From Desulfobacteraceae bacterium UBA2174 (GTDB lineage Bacteria > Desulfobacterota > Desulfobacteria > Desulfobacterales > UBA2174), in contig DCWA01000047.1 in the NCBI GenBank assembly GCA_002327445.1, positions 62,285 through 76,439 of the forward strand: a DNA stretch of 14,155 bases, read 5' to 3'. The notes under the pieces were generated by a model. It searched no databases, was not told the DNA's origin, and saw only the letters and a list, made by a program, of their open reading frames with translations. Positions 7,210 through 14,090 of the stretch are shown here, piece by piece. How positions within the stretch are numbered: position 1 is the first letter of the stretch; each line of letters begins with the position of its first letter. The position numbers and the translations under genes were made by a program.

Positions 7210-7992
7210 ATGCCCCATCACTTCACTCCGGATGGCCTGTGCTACGAATTACACGGCCCGGATGACGCCCCGGCGGTGGTGTTCCTCAACGGGACCGGCC
7301 AAACCGTCCTCTACTGGCAAAACGCGGTCCGGCGGCTGCGGCGCCGCTACCGCGTGCTGCTCTACGATGCCCGCGGACAGGGGCAAAGCCCCCTGGACGG
7401 CCGCCGGCTGGATCTCCTGGGCCACGTGGACGACCTCGTCGGTCTCCTGGGCCTGCTGGACATCCCTCACGCCCACTTGATCGGGTTGAGCCATGGCGCC
7501 TGCGTGGCCGCGGCCTTGGCGGCCGCTCACCGGGAACGGGTCGATCGCCTCGTGCTCTGTGGCGCCGGCGACGCCCCCGCCGCGCGAGGGATCGAGATCC
7601 TGCAGCGATGGCGCCTCATCCTGGAGCAGGAGGGTTTGGCGGCCATGGCCCGCCGCATGCTGCCGGACATCTTCGGCCCGCGATTTCTCCACGCCAACGC
7701 CGGTCTCCATGAAGGCATGGCCCGGGCCATCGCCCGGCGCAACGATGCACAGGCCTTGGCGGCACACCTGGCCGCGGTGCTCACCTATCGCCCACTGGCC
7801 GAGATCGTCGTCCCCGGGCCGCCCTGCCTTGTGGTCAGCGGAGCCAAGGATGCCCTGGTGCCGCCGGAGGCCGCCAGGCGCCTGGCCGATCTTTGCGCCG
7901 GACGCCATGTTTGCCTGCCGGACATCGGGCACAGTGTGCCGGTGGAATCCGGTGAGGTCTTCTTGACGTTGGTGGAAACATTCTTGCAGTAG
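7210..7992 (+). CDS. Alpha/beta-fold hydrolase
   Basis: A 260-residue cytoplasmic alpha/beta hydrolase without signal peptide, of unknown substrate. The catalytic triad is readable: nucleophile S94 in G-L-S-H-G (92-96), acid D214 in GAKDALVP, and H241 in IGHSVP. The strand before the oxyanion loop reads FLNGTGQT (25-32), so the usual His-Gly pair is Asn-Gly. The DARGQGQS stretch (53-60) after strand 4 is typical, and a lid of about residues 125-190 is helical. The overall shape resembles 3-oxoadipate enol-lactonase and related carbon-carbon or ester hydrolases, but no pathway partner is nearby to fix the function. It lies 39 bp after alr with only a weak ribosome-binding site, so it is probably the last gene of the alanine block. 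Confidence 0.88.
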   Translation: MPHHFTPDGLCYELHGPDDAPAVVFLNGTGQTVLYWQNAVRRLRRRYRVLLYDARGQGQSPLDGRRLDLLGHVDDLVGLLGLLDIPHAHLIGLSHGACVAAALAAAHRERVDRLVLCGAGDAPAARGIEILQRWRLILEQEGLAAMARRMLPDIFGPRFLHANAGLHEGMARAIARRNDAQALAAHLAAVLTYRPLAEIVVPGPPCLVVSGAKDALVPPEAARRLADLCAGRHVCLPDIGHSVPVESGEVFLTLVETFLQ

Positions 7993-8017
7993 CGCGGTCA
8001 GCACCTCAACTGTTCCC

Positions 8018-8046
8018 TTGACATCCGCGCAACCCCGGTGTTAGTT
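8018..8046 (+). promoter_or_regulatory. Candidate promoter for the rpsF cluster
   Basis: A perfect -35 box TTGACA (8018-8023) is followed by a 17-base spacer and TTAGTT (8041-8046), a poor -10 that runs into an A/T-rich tract. It lies about 97 bp upstream of rpsF, leaving room for a structured leader. The -35 and spacing are good and the -10 is weak, so the exact start site is uncertain. Confidence 0.45.
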
Positions 8047-8064
8047 AAAAAATTTTTCAAAATT

Positions 8065-8120
8065 GCCCGGTGCGGCCTCCTTGGCTGCACCGGCTCCTTG
8101 CTCCGGGATAGGCTCGGGGC
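8065..8120 (+). promoter_or_regulatory. Structured rpsF leader, possible S6:S18 autoregulatory element
   Basis: The rpsF 5' leader contains a strong hairpin at 8067-8093: an 11-bp stem including one G-U pair (CCGGTGCGGCC with GGCTGCACCGG) and a 5-base loop. A second weaker stem pairs GCTCC (8100-8104) with GGGGC (8116-8120). The rpsF mRNA of many bacteria carries an S6:S18-binding leader with a conserved CACCG/CCG element, and CACCGG (8088-8093) occurs here. However, the CCG is mostly paired in the fold I drew, so membership of that family is inference. No T-run follows, which argues against a plus-strand terminator. The ribosome-binding site AAAGGAGG is at 8131-8138. Confidence 0.4.
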
Positions 8121-8142
8121 TTGACATCCAAAAGGAGGCATC

Positions 8143-8622
8143 ATGCAGAGGTACGAAACCATTTTCATCATCGATCCCGACCTGAGCGAAGAAGGCCGGG
8201 CCCCGGTGGTCGAGCGTCTCCTCCAGCTCATCCCCCAGCAAGGCGGGACCCTGGTGGAGCAAGACCACTGGGGATCACGGAAACTGGCCTATCCCATTCG
8301 CAAAAAACAGCGTGGCTACTACCTGCGCCTTGATTATTGCGGTCTCGGGGTCCTGGTCGACGAGCTGGAACGCTTTTGCCGTATCGACGACCGGGTGCTC
8401 AAGTACATGACCGTCAAGCTGGCCGACGACGTGAGCGTCGAAAAAGTCCAGGCGGAAATGGCCGAGCGGGCCGCCGCCAGAGCCGCCGCTGAGAGCGGTG
8501 CGGTTCAGGGGACGGAAGAAGCCGGCGCATCGGCCGACGATCAAGACGACGATTCGGATGAAGACCTGTCCGAGGACAACGAAGACGCCGTCGACGAAGA
8601 CGACGAAGACGATAAGGAGTAA
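8143..8622 (+). CDS. rpsF: 30S ribosomal protein S6
   Basis: Ribosomal protein S6, which binds 16S rRNA as a heterodimer with S18 in the 30S platform. Residues 1-100 are a standard S6 domain: MQRYETIFIIDPDLSEE at the start, then W43-G-S-R-K-L-A-Y-P-I and KYMTVKL at 87-93. The protein is 159 residues, longer than the usual 95-135. After a short Ala-rich helical stretch (about 104-118) it ends in a very acidic tail: about 20 of residues 131-159 are Asp or Glu. S6 is post-translationally glutamylated by RimK in E. coli, and here the acidic tail is genetically encoded. A near-perfect AAAGGAGG lies 4 bases upstream of the ATG. The gene opens the rpsF-rpsR-DUF2232-rplI-dnaB cluster. Confidence 0.98.
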   Translation: MQRYETIFIIDPDLSEEGRAPVVERLLQLIPQQGGTLVEQDHWGSRKLAYPIRKKQRGYYLRLDYCGLGVLVDELERFCRIDDRVLKYMTVKLADDVSVEKVQAEMAERAAARAAAESGAVQGTEEAGASADDQDDDSDEDLSEDNEDAVDEDDEDDKE

Positions 8623-8625
8623 GCC

Positions 8626-8898
8626 ATGCCAGTTCCCCGCACCCGAAGTGGAAACGCCCGTCCGCGGCGCCGCAAGAAAGTGTTCCACCGCCGCAAGGTC
8701 TGCCGCTTTTGCGCTGACAGCAGCATCGTGATCGATTACAAGGAGCCCAAGACCCTGCGCCACTTCATCACCGAGCGCGGCAAGATCATTCCACGGCGGA
8801 TATCGGGCACCTGCGCGCGCCATCAGCGAGTGTTGACCCAGGCGATCAAACGCGCCCGGACGATCGCCTTGCTGCCGTTCGTCGGTTCGATGGAATAA
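8626..8898 (+). CDS. rpsR: 30S ribosomal protein S18
   Basis: Ribosomal protein S18 of 90 residues, partner of S6 on the 30S platform. The basic N-terminal arm (PRTRSGNARPRRRKK) is followed by the S18 core with IDYKEPKTLRHFITERGKI (36-54) and RRISGTCARHQR (57-68). C26-x2-C29 together with C63-x2-H66 makes a complete metal-binding set, so this is the zinc-binding (C+) form; zinc occupancy is inferred. The start is 3 bases after the rpsF stop. The ribosome-binding site AAGGAG (8614-8619) lies inside the end of rpsF, so the two are translationally linked and expected at equal dose. Confidence 0.98.
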   Translation: MPVPRTRSGNARPRRRKKVFHRRKVCRFCADSSIVIDYKEPKTLRHFITERGKIIPRRISGTCARHQRVLTQAIKRARTIALLPFVGSME

Positions 8899-8951
8899 CC
8901 GGAACGCCGCCGGGGAGAGCCGGTCTGCACGGCGGCACCGGCACCTGCGCC

Positions 8952-9881
8952 ATGGCCAAGGACATCGCCACCGGACTTGGGCTGACCCTGATCGTCTTTT
9001 TGATCGCCGCTCAGGTACCGCTCTTCGGTTTTTTCGCCGCCGTGTTTCTCCCGCTGCCGACCCTTTTCTACCGGATCAAGGCGGGACGGCAGACCGCCGC
9101 CATCATCTCCGCCGCAGCCGCGGCGGCGTTCCTGGCACTGGGCGGCGGCCTGTCTCCGGATGTGTTCTTCTTCATCGACCTGCTGGTGGTCGGATGGGTG
9201 CTGGGGGAATTGTTCCAGCAACATATGTCCATCGAACGGACGGTGATTTACACGGTCCTGGCCGCATTGGGGCTTGGGGCCGTGGTTTTGGGGATGGCGG
9301 CCGGCGTCTCCGGTCAGGGATTCGGGGCGATGGTCGGCGGGTATGTGAGCCGCAACCTCGAGACGACCCTGAACCTTTACCGGTCCATGGGCATGCCGGA
9401 AGACAACATCCGGCTTATCACCGAAGCGCTCGACCGGATCCAGTACGTGTTGGTACGGCTGTTGCCCGCAATGGCCGTCACCACGATTCTGGTGGTGGTC
9501 TGGGCGAACCTGATCCTGGGGCGGGCCATCCTGGGTCGCCGCGGCCTGCCCGCTCCGGATTTCGGCCCGCTAAGCCGCTGGAAGGCGCCGGAAATGCTGG
9601 TCTGGGTGGCCATCGGGTCGGCGTTGCTGCTCCTGGTGTCGCCCCTGCCACTCAAGCTGATCGGCGCCAATGCGGCCCTGGTCCTGATGGCGATCTATTT
9701 TTTCCAGGGCATCGCCATCGTGGGCCACTTTTTCGAACGCAAGGCCCTCCCCCGGCCGATGCGGATCTTTCTGTACAGCCTGATCGCCATCCAGCAGATC
9801 CTGCTGCTGTTGGTGATCGTTTTGGGCTTCTTCGATCTTTGGTTCAATTTTCGGCGCCTGGAACCCGAGGCGCATCGATAG
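8952..9881 (+). CDS. DUF2232 (YybS-like) integral membrane protein
   Basis: A 309-residue polytopic inner-membrane protein of the DUF2232 family; its molecular role is not established. About eight hydrophobic segments can be drawn (roughly 9-40 as one or two, then 47-64, 70-87, 97-118, 165-189, 212-231, 236-258 and 270-296). A larger polar loop lies at about 119-162. The segment ANAALVLMAIYFFQGIAIVG (239-258), followed by a short basic stretch, matches the conserved C-terminal part of the family as I recall it. Genes of this type commonly sit between rpsR and rplI in deltaproteobacteria and near rplI in Firmicutes, which supports the call. The start has only a weak ribosome-binding site; GGGGAG 35 bases upstream is too far. 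The gap to rplI is 20 bp. Confidence 0.88.
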   Translation: MAKDIATGLGLTLIVFLIAAQVPLFGFFAAVFLPLPTLFYRIKAGRQTAAIISAAAAAAFLALGGGLSPDVFFFIDLLVVGWVLGELFQQHMSIERTVIYTVLAALGLGAVVLGMAAGVSGQGFGAMVGGYVSRNLETTLNLYRSMGMPEDNIRLITEALDRIQYVLVRLLPAMAVTTILVVVWANLILGRAILGRRGLPAPDFGPLSRWKAPEMLVWVAIGSALLLLVSPLPLKLIGANAALVLMAIYFFQGIAIVGHFFERKALPRPMRIFLYSLIAIQQILLLLVIVLGFFDLWFNFRRLEPEAHR

Positions 9882-9901
9882 AACACCTTGGAGGTGATTG
9901 A

Positions 9902-10345
9902 ATGAAAATCATTTTAACCGAATCCATCGATTCTCTGGGTCTGATCGGGGCCGAAGTCGAGGTGGCCAAGGGCTATGCCCGAAACTTCCTGCTCCCCCGT
10001 CGCAAGGCGGTGTTGGCCACGGATAGCAACCGTGCGGCGCTCGCCAATCAAAAAGCCAAGCTGGAACTGCAAATCGCCAAGGAGAGAGCCGTCGCCGAGG
10101 AAATGGCCCAGCGGCTGGCCGGCGTGTCGGTGACCGTTGCCGCCAAGGTGAGCGACGCGGATCGCCTTTACGGATCGGTGGGGGTACGAGAGATCGTCGA
10201 CGCCCTGGCCGCGAAGGACATCACCGTGGAGAAACGGATGGTGCTGTTGACCGAACCCATCAAGACCATCGGCACCTTCGAAGTGCCGATTCGGATTTAC
10301 ACGGACGTGGAGCCCGTGATCACGGTCAACGTCTCCGCCGAGTAA
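9902..10345 (+). CDS. rplI: 50S ribosomal protein L9
   Basis: Ribosomal protein L9, an elongated 23S rRNA-binding protein at the base of the L1 stalk that helps keep reading frame. Its 147 residues match the family. The N-terminal domain has the signature GLIGAEVEVAKGYARNFLLP (13-32), including the Gly, Arg and Asn residues of the rRNA contact. A long connecting helix covers about 40-72, and the C-terminal domain holds DRLYGSVGVREI (86-97) and the terminal IRIYTDVEPVITVNV strand pair. TTGGAGGTGA immediately upstream is a strong ribosome-binding site. It follows the DUF2232 gene by 20 bp and precedes dnaB by 204 bp. Confidence 0.98.
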   Translation: MKIILTESIDSLGLIGAEVEVAKGYARNFLLPRRKAVLATDSNRAALANQKAKLELQIAKERAVAEEMAQRLAGVSVTVAAKVSDADRLYGSVGVREIVDALAAKDITVEKRMVLLTEPIKTIGTFEVPIRIYTDVEPVITVNVSAE

Positions 10346-10397
10346 GGCGTTGGCGCCGCGGCGTCCACCGTCGGCAAAACCCGCGGTCCGGTCGGAC

Positions 10398-10427
10398 GCC
10401 GGCGCTCCCCAGCGGGAGAGCGCCGGC
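10398..10427 (+). other. Strong hairpin 1 between rplI and dnaB
   Basis: GCCGGCGCTC (10398-10407) pairs perfectly with GAGCGCCGGC (10418-10427). CCC and GGG pair inside, with one bulged A and a 3-base loop. The very stable GC stem lies about 50 bp after rplI. No U-tract follows, so it does not fit a standard intrinsic terminator. It could be an mRNA 3' stabiliser, a processing site or a Rho-related pause. Confidence 0.55.
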
Positions 10428-10458
10428 CGGAAGCGGTGCGAGACGTCCGTCGTCCGTT

Positions 10459-10495
10459 GCGGCAATCCCGGAGCGGTATAGCTCCGGGCTGCCGC
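10459..10495 (+). other. Strong hairpin 2 upstream of dnaB
   Basis: GCGGCA (10459-10464) pairs with TGCCGC (10490-10495), and CCCGGAGC (10467-10474) pairs with GCTCCGGG (10481-10488) around the hexaloop GGTATA. A small AT/C internal loop separates the two stems. Fourteen base pairs in 37 bases is far beyond a casual dyad. It lies 54 bases before the dnaB ATG and has no following U-tract. It is a candidate leader element or processing structure separating ribosomal-protein from dnaB expression. Confidence 0.55.
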
Positions 10496-10549
10496 GCACA
10501 ACTCCCTCCGCCTTCCGCCTCATCGCAAAACATCGAGATTTGAACCGCC

Positions 10550-11923
10550 ATGGTCGACACCGGTGCCACAACCCGTCCCGCCACCAGCGATGCCCACCTG
10601 ATGCCGCCCCAGAGCATCGAGGCGGAAGCCTCGATCATCAGCGCCGTGCTCCTGGACAACAGCACCCTCAACGACGTGCTGGAAATATTGAAGCCGGAAG
10701 ATTTCTACCGGACGGCTCACCAGAAGATTTTTTCCGCCATCGGCGACCTGTTCGCCCGCAGCGAACCGGCGGATCTGGTCACGGTGAGCAACCGGCTCAA
10801 GGAGGCCGGCCACCTCGAGTCCGTGGGCGGTGCCGCCTACCTGGCCAGAATCATCGACGAAGCGCCCCTGGCGGTCAACGCCCAGCACTATGCCCGCATT
10901 GTTCAGGAAAAAGCCACCCTGCGGCGGCTGATCGAAAAATCCAACGCCATCGCCCGGCGCTGCTTCGAACAGCAGGGAGAGACGGAGGAGATCCTCGATT
11001 TCGCCGAAAACGCCATCTTCGAAATCGCCGAGCACAAGTCCAAGAAAAGCCTCTATCCCCTCGGCGAACTGGTGGTCCAGAACTTCGACACCCTTGAAAA
11101 ACGGGCCGCCAACAAGTCCCTGCTCACCGGGATCCCCTCCGGGTTCAACGAACTCGACCGCAAGACCAGCGGCTTTCAAAACAGCGACCTCGTCATCCTG
11201 GCGGCCCGGCCGGCCATGGGCAAAACCTCCCTGGCCCTGAACATCGCCCGCAACGCGGCGGTGGATGAAAATGTCCCGGTGGCCATCTTTTCTCTGGAAA
11301 TGTCCCGCGAGCAGCTCTCGATGCGCCTGCTGTGCGCCGAGGCAAGAGTGGATTCGTCCCGGGTGCGCAGCGGCATGTTCTACGAGGAAGATTGGCGCAA
11401 GCTTACCGACGCCGCCGGGGTGTTGTCCGAGGCGCCCATCTACATCGACGACGCGCCGGACATCTCCACCACCACCATCCGTACCAAATCCCGCCGCCTC
11501 AAGATGGACAAGGGACTGGGAATGATCGTGGTCGACTACCTGCAGTTGATGCGCCCCCGGGTGCCCAGCGAACGCCGCGATTTGGAAATCAGCGAAGTTT
11601 CCCGCTCCCTGAAGGCATTGGCCAAGGAACTGGACATACCGATCATCGCCTTGAGCCAGCTCAACCGCATGCTGGAGCAGCGCTCGGACAAGCGTCCCGT
11701 CCTATCGGACCTGCGCGAGTCCGGGGCTCTGGAGCAGGATGCCGACCTGGTCCTGTTCATTTACCGGGACGAGGTCTACAATAAGGAAGAGGTCAACCCC
11801 AACCGGGGCAAGGCGGAAGTCATCCTCAGCAAGCATCGCAACGGCCCTATCGGCACGGTGTATCTCACCTTTCTCAACCAGTACACGCGCTTTGAAAACA
11901 TGGCAATGGTGGAGACGGTTTAG
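10550..11923 (+). CDS. dnaB: Replicative DNA helicase DnaB
   Basis: The hexameric 5'-3' replicative helicase that unwinds the chromosome at the fork and recruits primase. The 457-residue length is normal. The N-terminal DnaB domain is about 18-122 (PPQSIEAEASIISAVLLD at 19-36, then DFYRTAHQKIF). A linker follows, and the RecA-like helicase domain begins about 190 (TGIPSGFNELD). Walker A is ARPAMGKTS (219-227; K225), the catalytic glutamate is E249 in SLEMS, Walker B is VVDYLQLM (D329), the SQLNR motif is 369-373, and the arginine-finger motif KHRNGP is 428-433. There is no intein or insertion. The ATG at 10550 has only a weak GAG upstream; M18 (10601) is an alternative start with no better site. 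hflX follows after 29 bp. Confidence 0.98.
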   Translation: MVDTGATTRPATSDAHLMPPQSIEAEASIISAVLLDNSTLNDVLEILKPEDFYRTAHQKIFSAIGDLFARSEPADLVTVSNRLKEAGHLESVGGAAYLARIIDEAPLAVNAQHYARIVQEKATLRRLIEKSNAIARRCFEQQGETEEILDFAENAIFEIAEHKSKKSLYPLGELVVQNFDTLEKRAANKSLLTGIPSGFNELDRKTSGFQNSDLVILAARPAMGKTSLALNIARNAAVDENVPVAIFSLEMSREQLSMRLLCAEARVDSSRVRSGMFYEEDWRKLTDAAGVLSEAPIYIDDAPDISTTTIRTKSRRLKMDKGLGMIVVDYLQLMRPRVPSERRDLEISEVSRSLKALAKELDIPIIALSQLNRMLEQRSDKRPVLSDLRESGALEQDADLVLFIYRDEVYNKEEVNPNRGKAEVILSKHRNGPIGTVYLTFLNQYTRFENMAMVETV

Positions 11924-11952
11924 CGCCGCCGCCATCGGATGCGAAGATCTCC

Positions 11953-13650
11953 ATGACCAGGATCTCAGGCAACACCACCGGGCTGAAACCGAACCAGGTG
12001 CGGCGCATCGGGGCCTTGTATCGGCGCCGCTTGGCGCCCGAGACCCTTTGCACCCCGGAGCTCGCCAATGAATTGGGGGCTCTGTCGACTGAAATCCGTC
12101 GTCAAATCGGTCTGTTGGTGGACAGGCGCGGCCGCATTGTCACCGTGATCGTCGGCGACGCCCAGCGGATCGTGATCCCTGATCTGGAAGACTTCCGTGC
12201 GGCTCCCGGCAGGCTGCGGGGGCTGCGCTGCCTTCACACCCACTTCAAGGCCGAAGCCTTGAGCCGGGACGATCTCACCGATCTGGACCTGCTGCGCCTG
12301 GATCTCATGGCGGTCCTGGCCCTGGATGAAGACGGCAAACCCGTCGCCATTCACGCCGCGCATGTGCTGCCCGGCCACCAGGGCCTGACTCACCAGGTGC
12401 TGCCGCCGCTGTCGCCCCACCATCCAGACATCGACTGCTTGGAGTTGGTGCGTTCGCTGGAAGATGAACTCGGACGGATCGATATCCGCCGCCGGACCGA
12501 GGGTGCGGGTGAACGCGCCGTGCTGGTCAGCGTCACCACCGCGTCGCGGCGCCAGGCGGTGCCCGCCATGCAAGAGCTGCGTCAATTGGCCCATTCCTGC
12601 GGCTTGACCGTGGTCGGCGAAGTGATCCAGCAGCGGCGCAAGGTCGACCCCAGCCTTCTGCTGGGCAAGGGCAAGCTCCAGGAGCTGGCCATCGAAGCCC
12701 TGCAGCGCTCCGCCACCCTCCTGGTCTTCGACCAGGAACTCAACCCCAGCCAGAGCCGCGCCATCGCCGACGCCATCGAGATGAAGGTCATCGACCGCAC
12801 CCAACTGATCCTGGATATTTTCGCCCAGCGCGCCCAGTCCCGGGAAGGCAAGCTCCAGGTGGAACTGGCGCAGTTACGCTATCGGCTGCCGCGCCTGGTG
12901 GGAAAGAACCGGGCCATGAGCCGGCTGGCCGGCGGCATCGGGGGGCGGGGTCCGGGCGAGACCCAGCTTGAAATCGACCGTCGCCGGGTGCGCGAACGCA
13001 TCGGCCGCATCGAATCCAGCCTTGAGCAGGTGCGATCCCGCCGGCGCCAGCAGAAGGCGCTGCGACAACGCAAGGCCGTTCCCGTCATTTCACTGGTCGG
13101 GTACACCAACGCCGGCAAGTCGACAATGCTCAACACCCTGACCCACAGCCGGGTGCCCACCGCCGACCTTCTGTTCGCCACCCTGGACCCGTCCAGCCGG
13201 CGCCTGCGGTTTCCCCGGGATCTGGAGGTGATTCTCACCGACACCGTCGGCTTCATCCGGGACCTGCCCAAGGAACTGCGCGCCGCGTTCCGCGCCACCT
13301 TGGAGGAGCTGGAACAGGCTGATCTGCTGCTTCACGTCATCGACGTCAGCGATCCGGATTGTGAAGCCCGGGCCGCGGCGGTGGACGACATCCTGGAGGA
13401 TTTGGAACTCCAACAGATTCCCCTGCTGCGGGTGCTCAACAAGCAGGACCGCCTCGATCCCGAAACGCTCCAACAGCGCATCCGAATGCTGAGTGGAGTT
13501 CCGGTTTGCGCCCGGGATGCCTGCAGCCTCGCCCCTCTGCTCGAACAGATGCAGGCCATTCTCGAACCTCTGGCCGCGCGTTTGGCCGCAAGCCCCGCAA
13601 AGGCCCCCTCTTCCCCCGATGCGGCTCCATCGCCTTCCGAAAACGGCTGA
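11953..13650 (+). CDS. hflX: GTPase HflX with long N-terminal extension
   Basis: Ribosome-binding GTPase HflX, which in other bacteria splits stalled 70S ribosomes. At 565 residues it is about 140 longer than E. coli HflX. The canonical part starts about residue 188: HflX N-domain (188-280), coiled middle with the GGIGGRGPGETQLEIDRRR signature (327-345), then the G domain with G1 GYTNAGKS (383-390), G3 DTVGF (430-434) and G4 NKQD (496-499). The G5 region (about 518-524) is degenerate. The first 180 residues are an extra domain also present, as I recall, in other deltaproteobacterial HflX proteins. It carries E47, then H95-x-H97-x6-S104-x2-D107, closely like a JAMM/MPN metal site. A Pro/Ser/Ala tail ends the protein. 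It lies 29 bp after dnaB, probably co-transcribed; the ribosome-binding site is weak. Confidence 0.95.
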   Translation: MTRISGNTTGLKPNQVRRIGALYRRRLAPETLCTPELANELGALSTEIRRQIGLLVDRRGRIVTVIVGDAQRIVIPDLEDFRAAPGRLRGLRCLHTHFKAEALSRDDLTDLDLLRLDLMAVLALDEDGKPVAIHAAHVLPGHQGLTHQVLPPLSPHHPDIDCLELVRSLEDELGRIDIRRRTEGAGERAVLVSVTTASRRQAVPAMQELRQLAHSCGLTVVGEVIQQRRKVDPSLLLGKGKLQELAIEALQRSATLLVFDQELNPSQSRAIADAIEMKVIDRTQLILDIFAQRAQSREGKLQVELAQLRYRLPRLVGKNRAMSRLAGGIGGRGPGETQLEIDRRRVRERIGRIESSLEQVRSRRRQQKALRQRKAVPVISLVGYTNAGKSTMLNTLTHSRVPTADLLFATLDPSSRRLRFPRDLEVILTDTVGFIRDLPKELRAAFRATLEELEQADLLLHVIDVSDPDCEARAAAVDDILEDLELQQIPLLRVLNKQDRLDPETLQQRIRMLSGVPVCARDACSLAPLLEQMQAILEPLAARLAASPAKAPSSPDAAPSPSENG

Positions 13651-13717
13651 AAAGTATTCTGTGTCCGAACGGAGGAAATGAACTGGCCAAGTCCGCGCCG
13701 CCGTTTTTCGTGAGATG

Positions 13718-13904
13718 CCTGGGTTCCGCCAGGAGACGAATCGATATAGAGCGGCAAGTAGTGCGAATTCTTTTGCCGTTTTTCACGTTCTGCAATTTTT
13801 TGAAAGGCGGCGGAAGTCTGCCTTCTGGTCGCCCCCGGTATTTTCAAGCGGCTGAAAAATGGTACAAGGTTTGGCGTAAGGGAGTGCCGCCGGCGTCCGC
13901 AAGA
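13718..13904 (+). repeat. Diverged intergenic repeat, copy B
   Basis: The right part (13830-13904) matches copy A at 171-245 in the same orientation at about 70 percent identity. It includes the identical ten-base start CGCCCCCGGT, a TTTTCA/TGAAAA palindrome (about 13841-13858), TTTGGCG and GCGTCCGCAA. The left part begins with a small hairpin (CCTGG...CCAGG, 13718-13733) followed by GAGACGAATCG. This arrangement recurs at 14091-14110 with a different stem sequence. No protein-coding gene is seen after hflX in 13651-14155, and no clear terminator with a U-tract was found. Confidence 0.5.
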
Positions 13905-13932
13905 CGCTCTGGACCGCCGCCCCGGAAAACTC

Positions 13933-13964
13933 GGCGCCAACCGTCCGTAAGCCCGGACAGCGCC
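13933..13964 (+). repeat. Hairpin repeat, first copy
   Basis: GGCGC (13933-13937) pairs with GCGCC (13960-13964). Inside it, GTCCG (13943-13947) pairs with CGGAC (13954-13958) around the hexaloop TAAGCC. Exactly 80 bp further on, the same arrangement of stem words occurs with different connecting and loop bases, suggesting conservation of the fold. Confidence 0.5.
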
Positions 13965-14012
13965 GCAAATCTGGCGATGCGGCACTGCAAGACTGAGAGA
14001 AATCGTGCCTTT

Positions 14013-14055
14013 GGCGCATATCCGCTACTGTCCGGGCCAACGGACGGTAGGCGCC
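14013..14055 (+). repeat. Hairpin repeat, second copy
   Basis: GGCGC (14013-14017) pairs with GCGCC (14051-14055). Inside, CTACTGTCCG (14025-14034) pairs along its full 10 bp, including one G-T wobble, with CGGACGGTAG (14041-14050) around the loop GGCCAA. The first strand carries a 7-base bulge. The stem words GGCGC, GTCCG, CGGAC and GCGCC are shared with 13933-13964. Confidence 0.55.
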
Positions 14056-14090
14056 TCAAACAGTTCCGGGGCGGCGGTCCGGTTCGTCCT

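Noticed and set aside
8065..8095. Intrinsic terminator after the hydrolase gene
   Set aside because: On the plus strand the hairpin is not followed by a U-tract. It is better read as part of the rpsF leader.
8018..8129. Nine-base direct repeat TTGACATCC at 8018 and 8121
   Set aside because: Two exact copies 103 bp apart in the rpsF leader are curious. The second is too close to the start codon to be a useful -35, so chance is the simplest explanation.
13678..13713. Eleven-codon frame after GGAGG downstream of hflX
   Set aside because: The GGAGG is only two bases from the ATG, too close for normal initiation, and nothing else supports a peptide gene.
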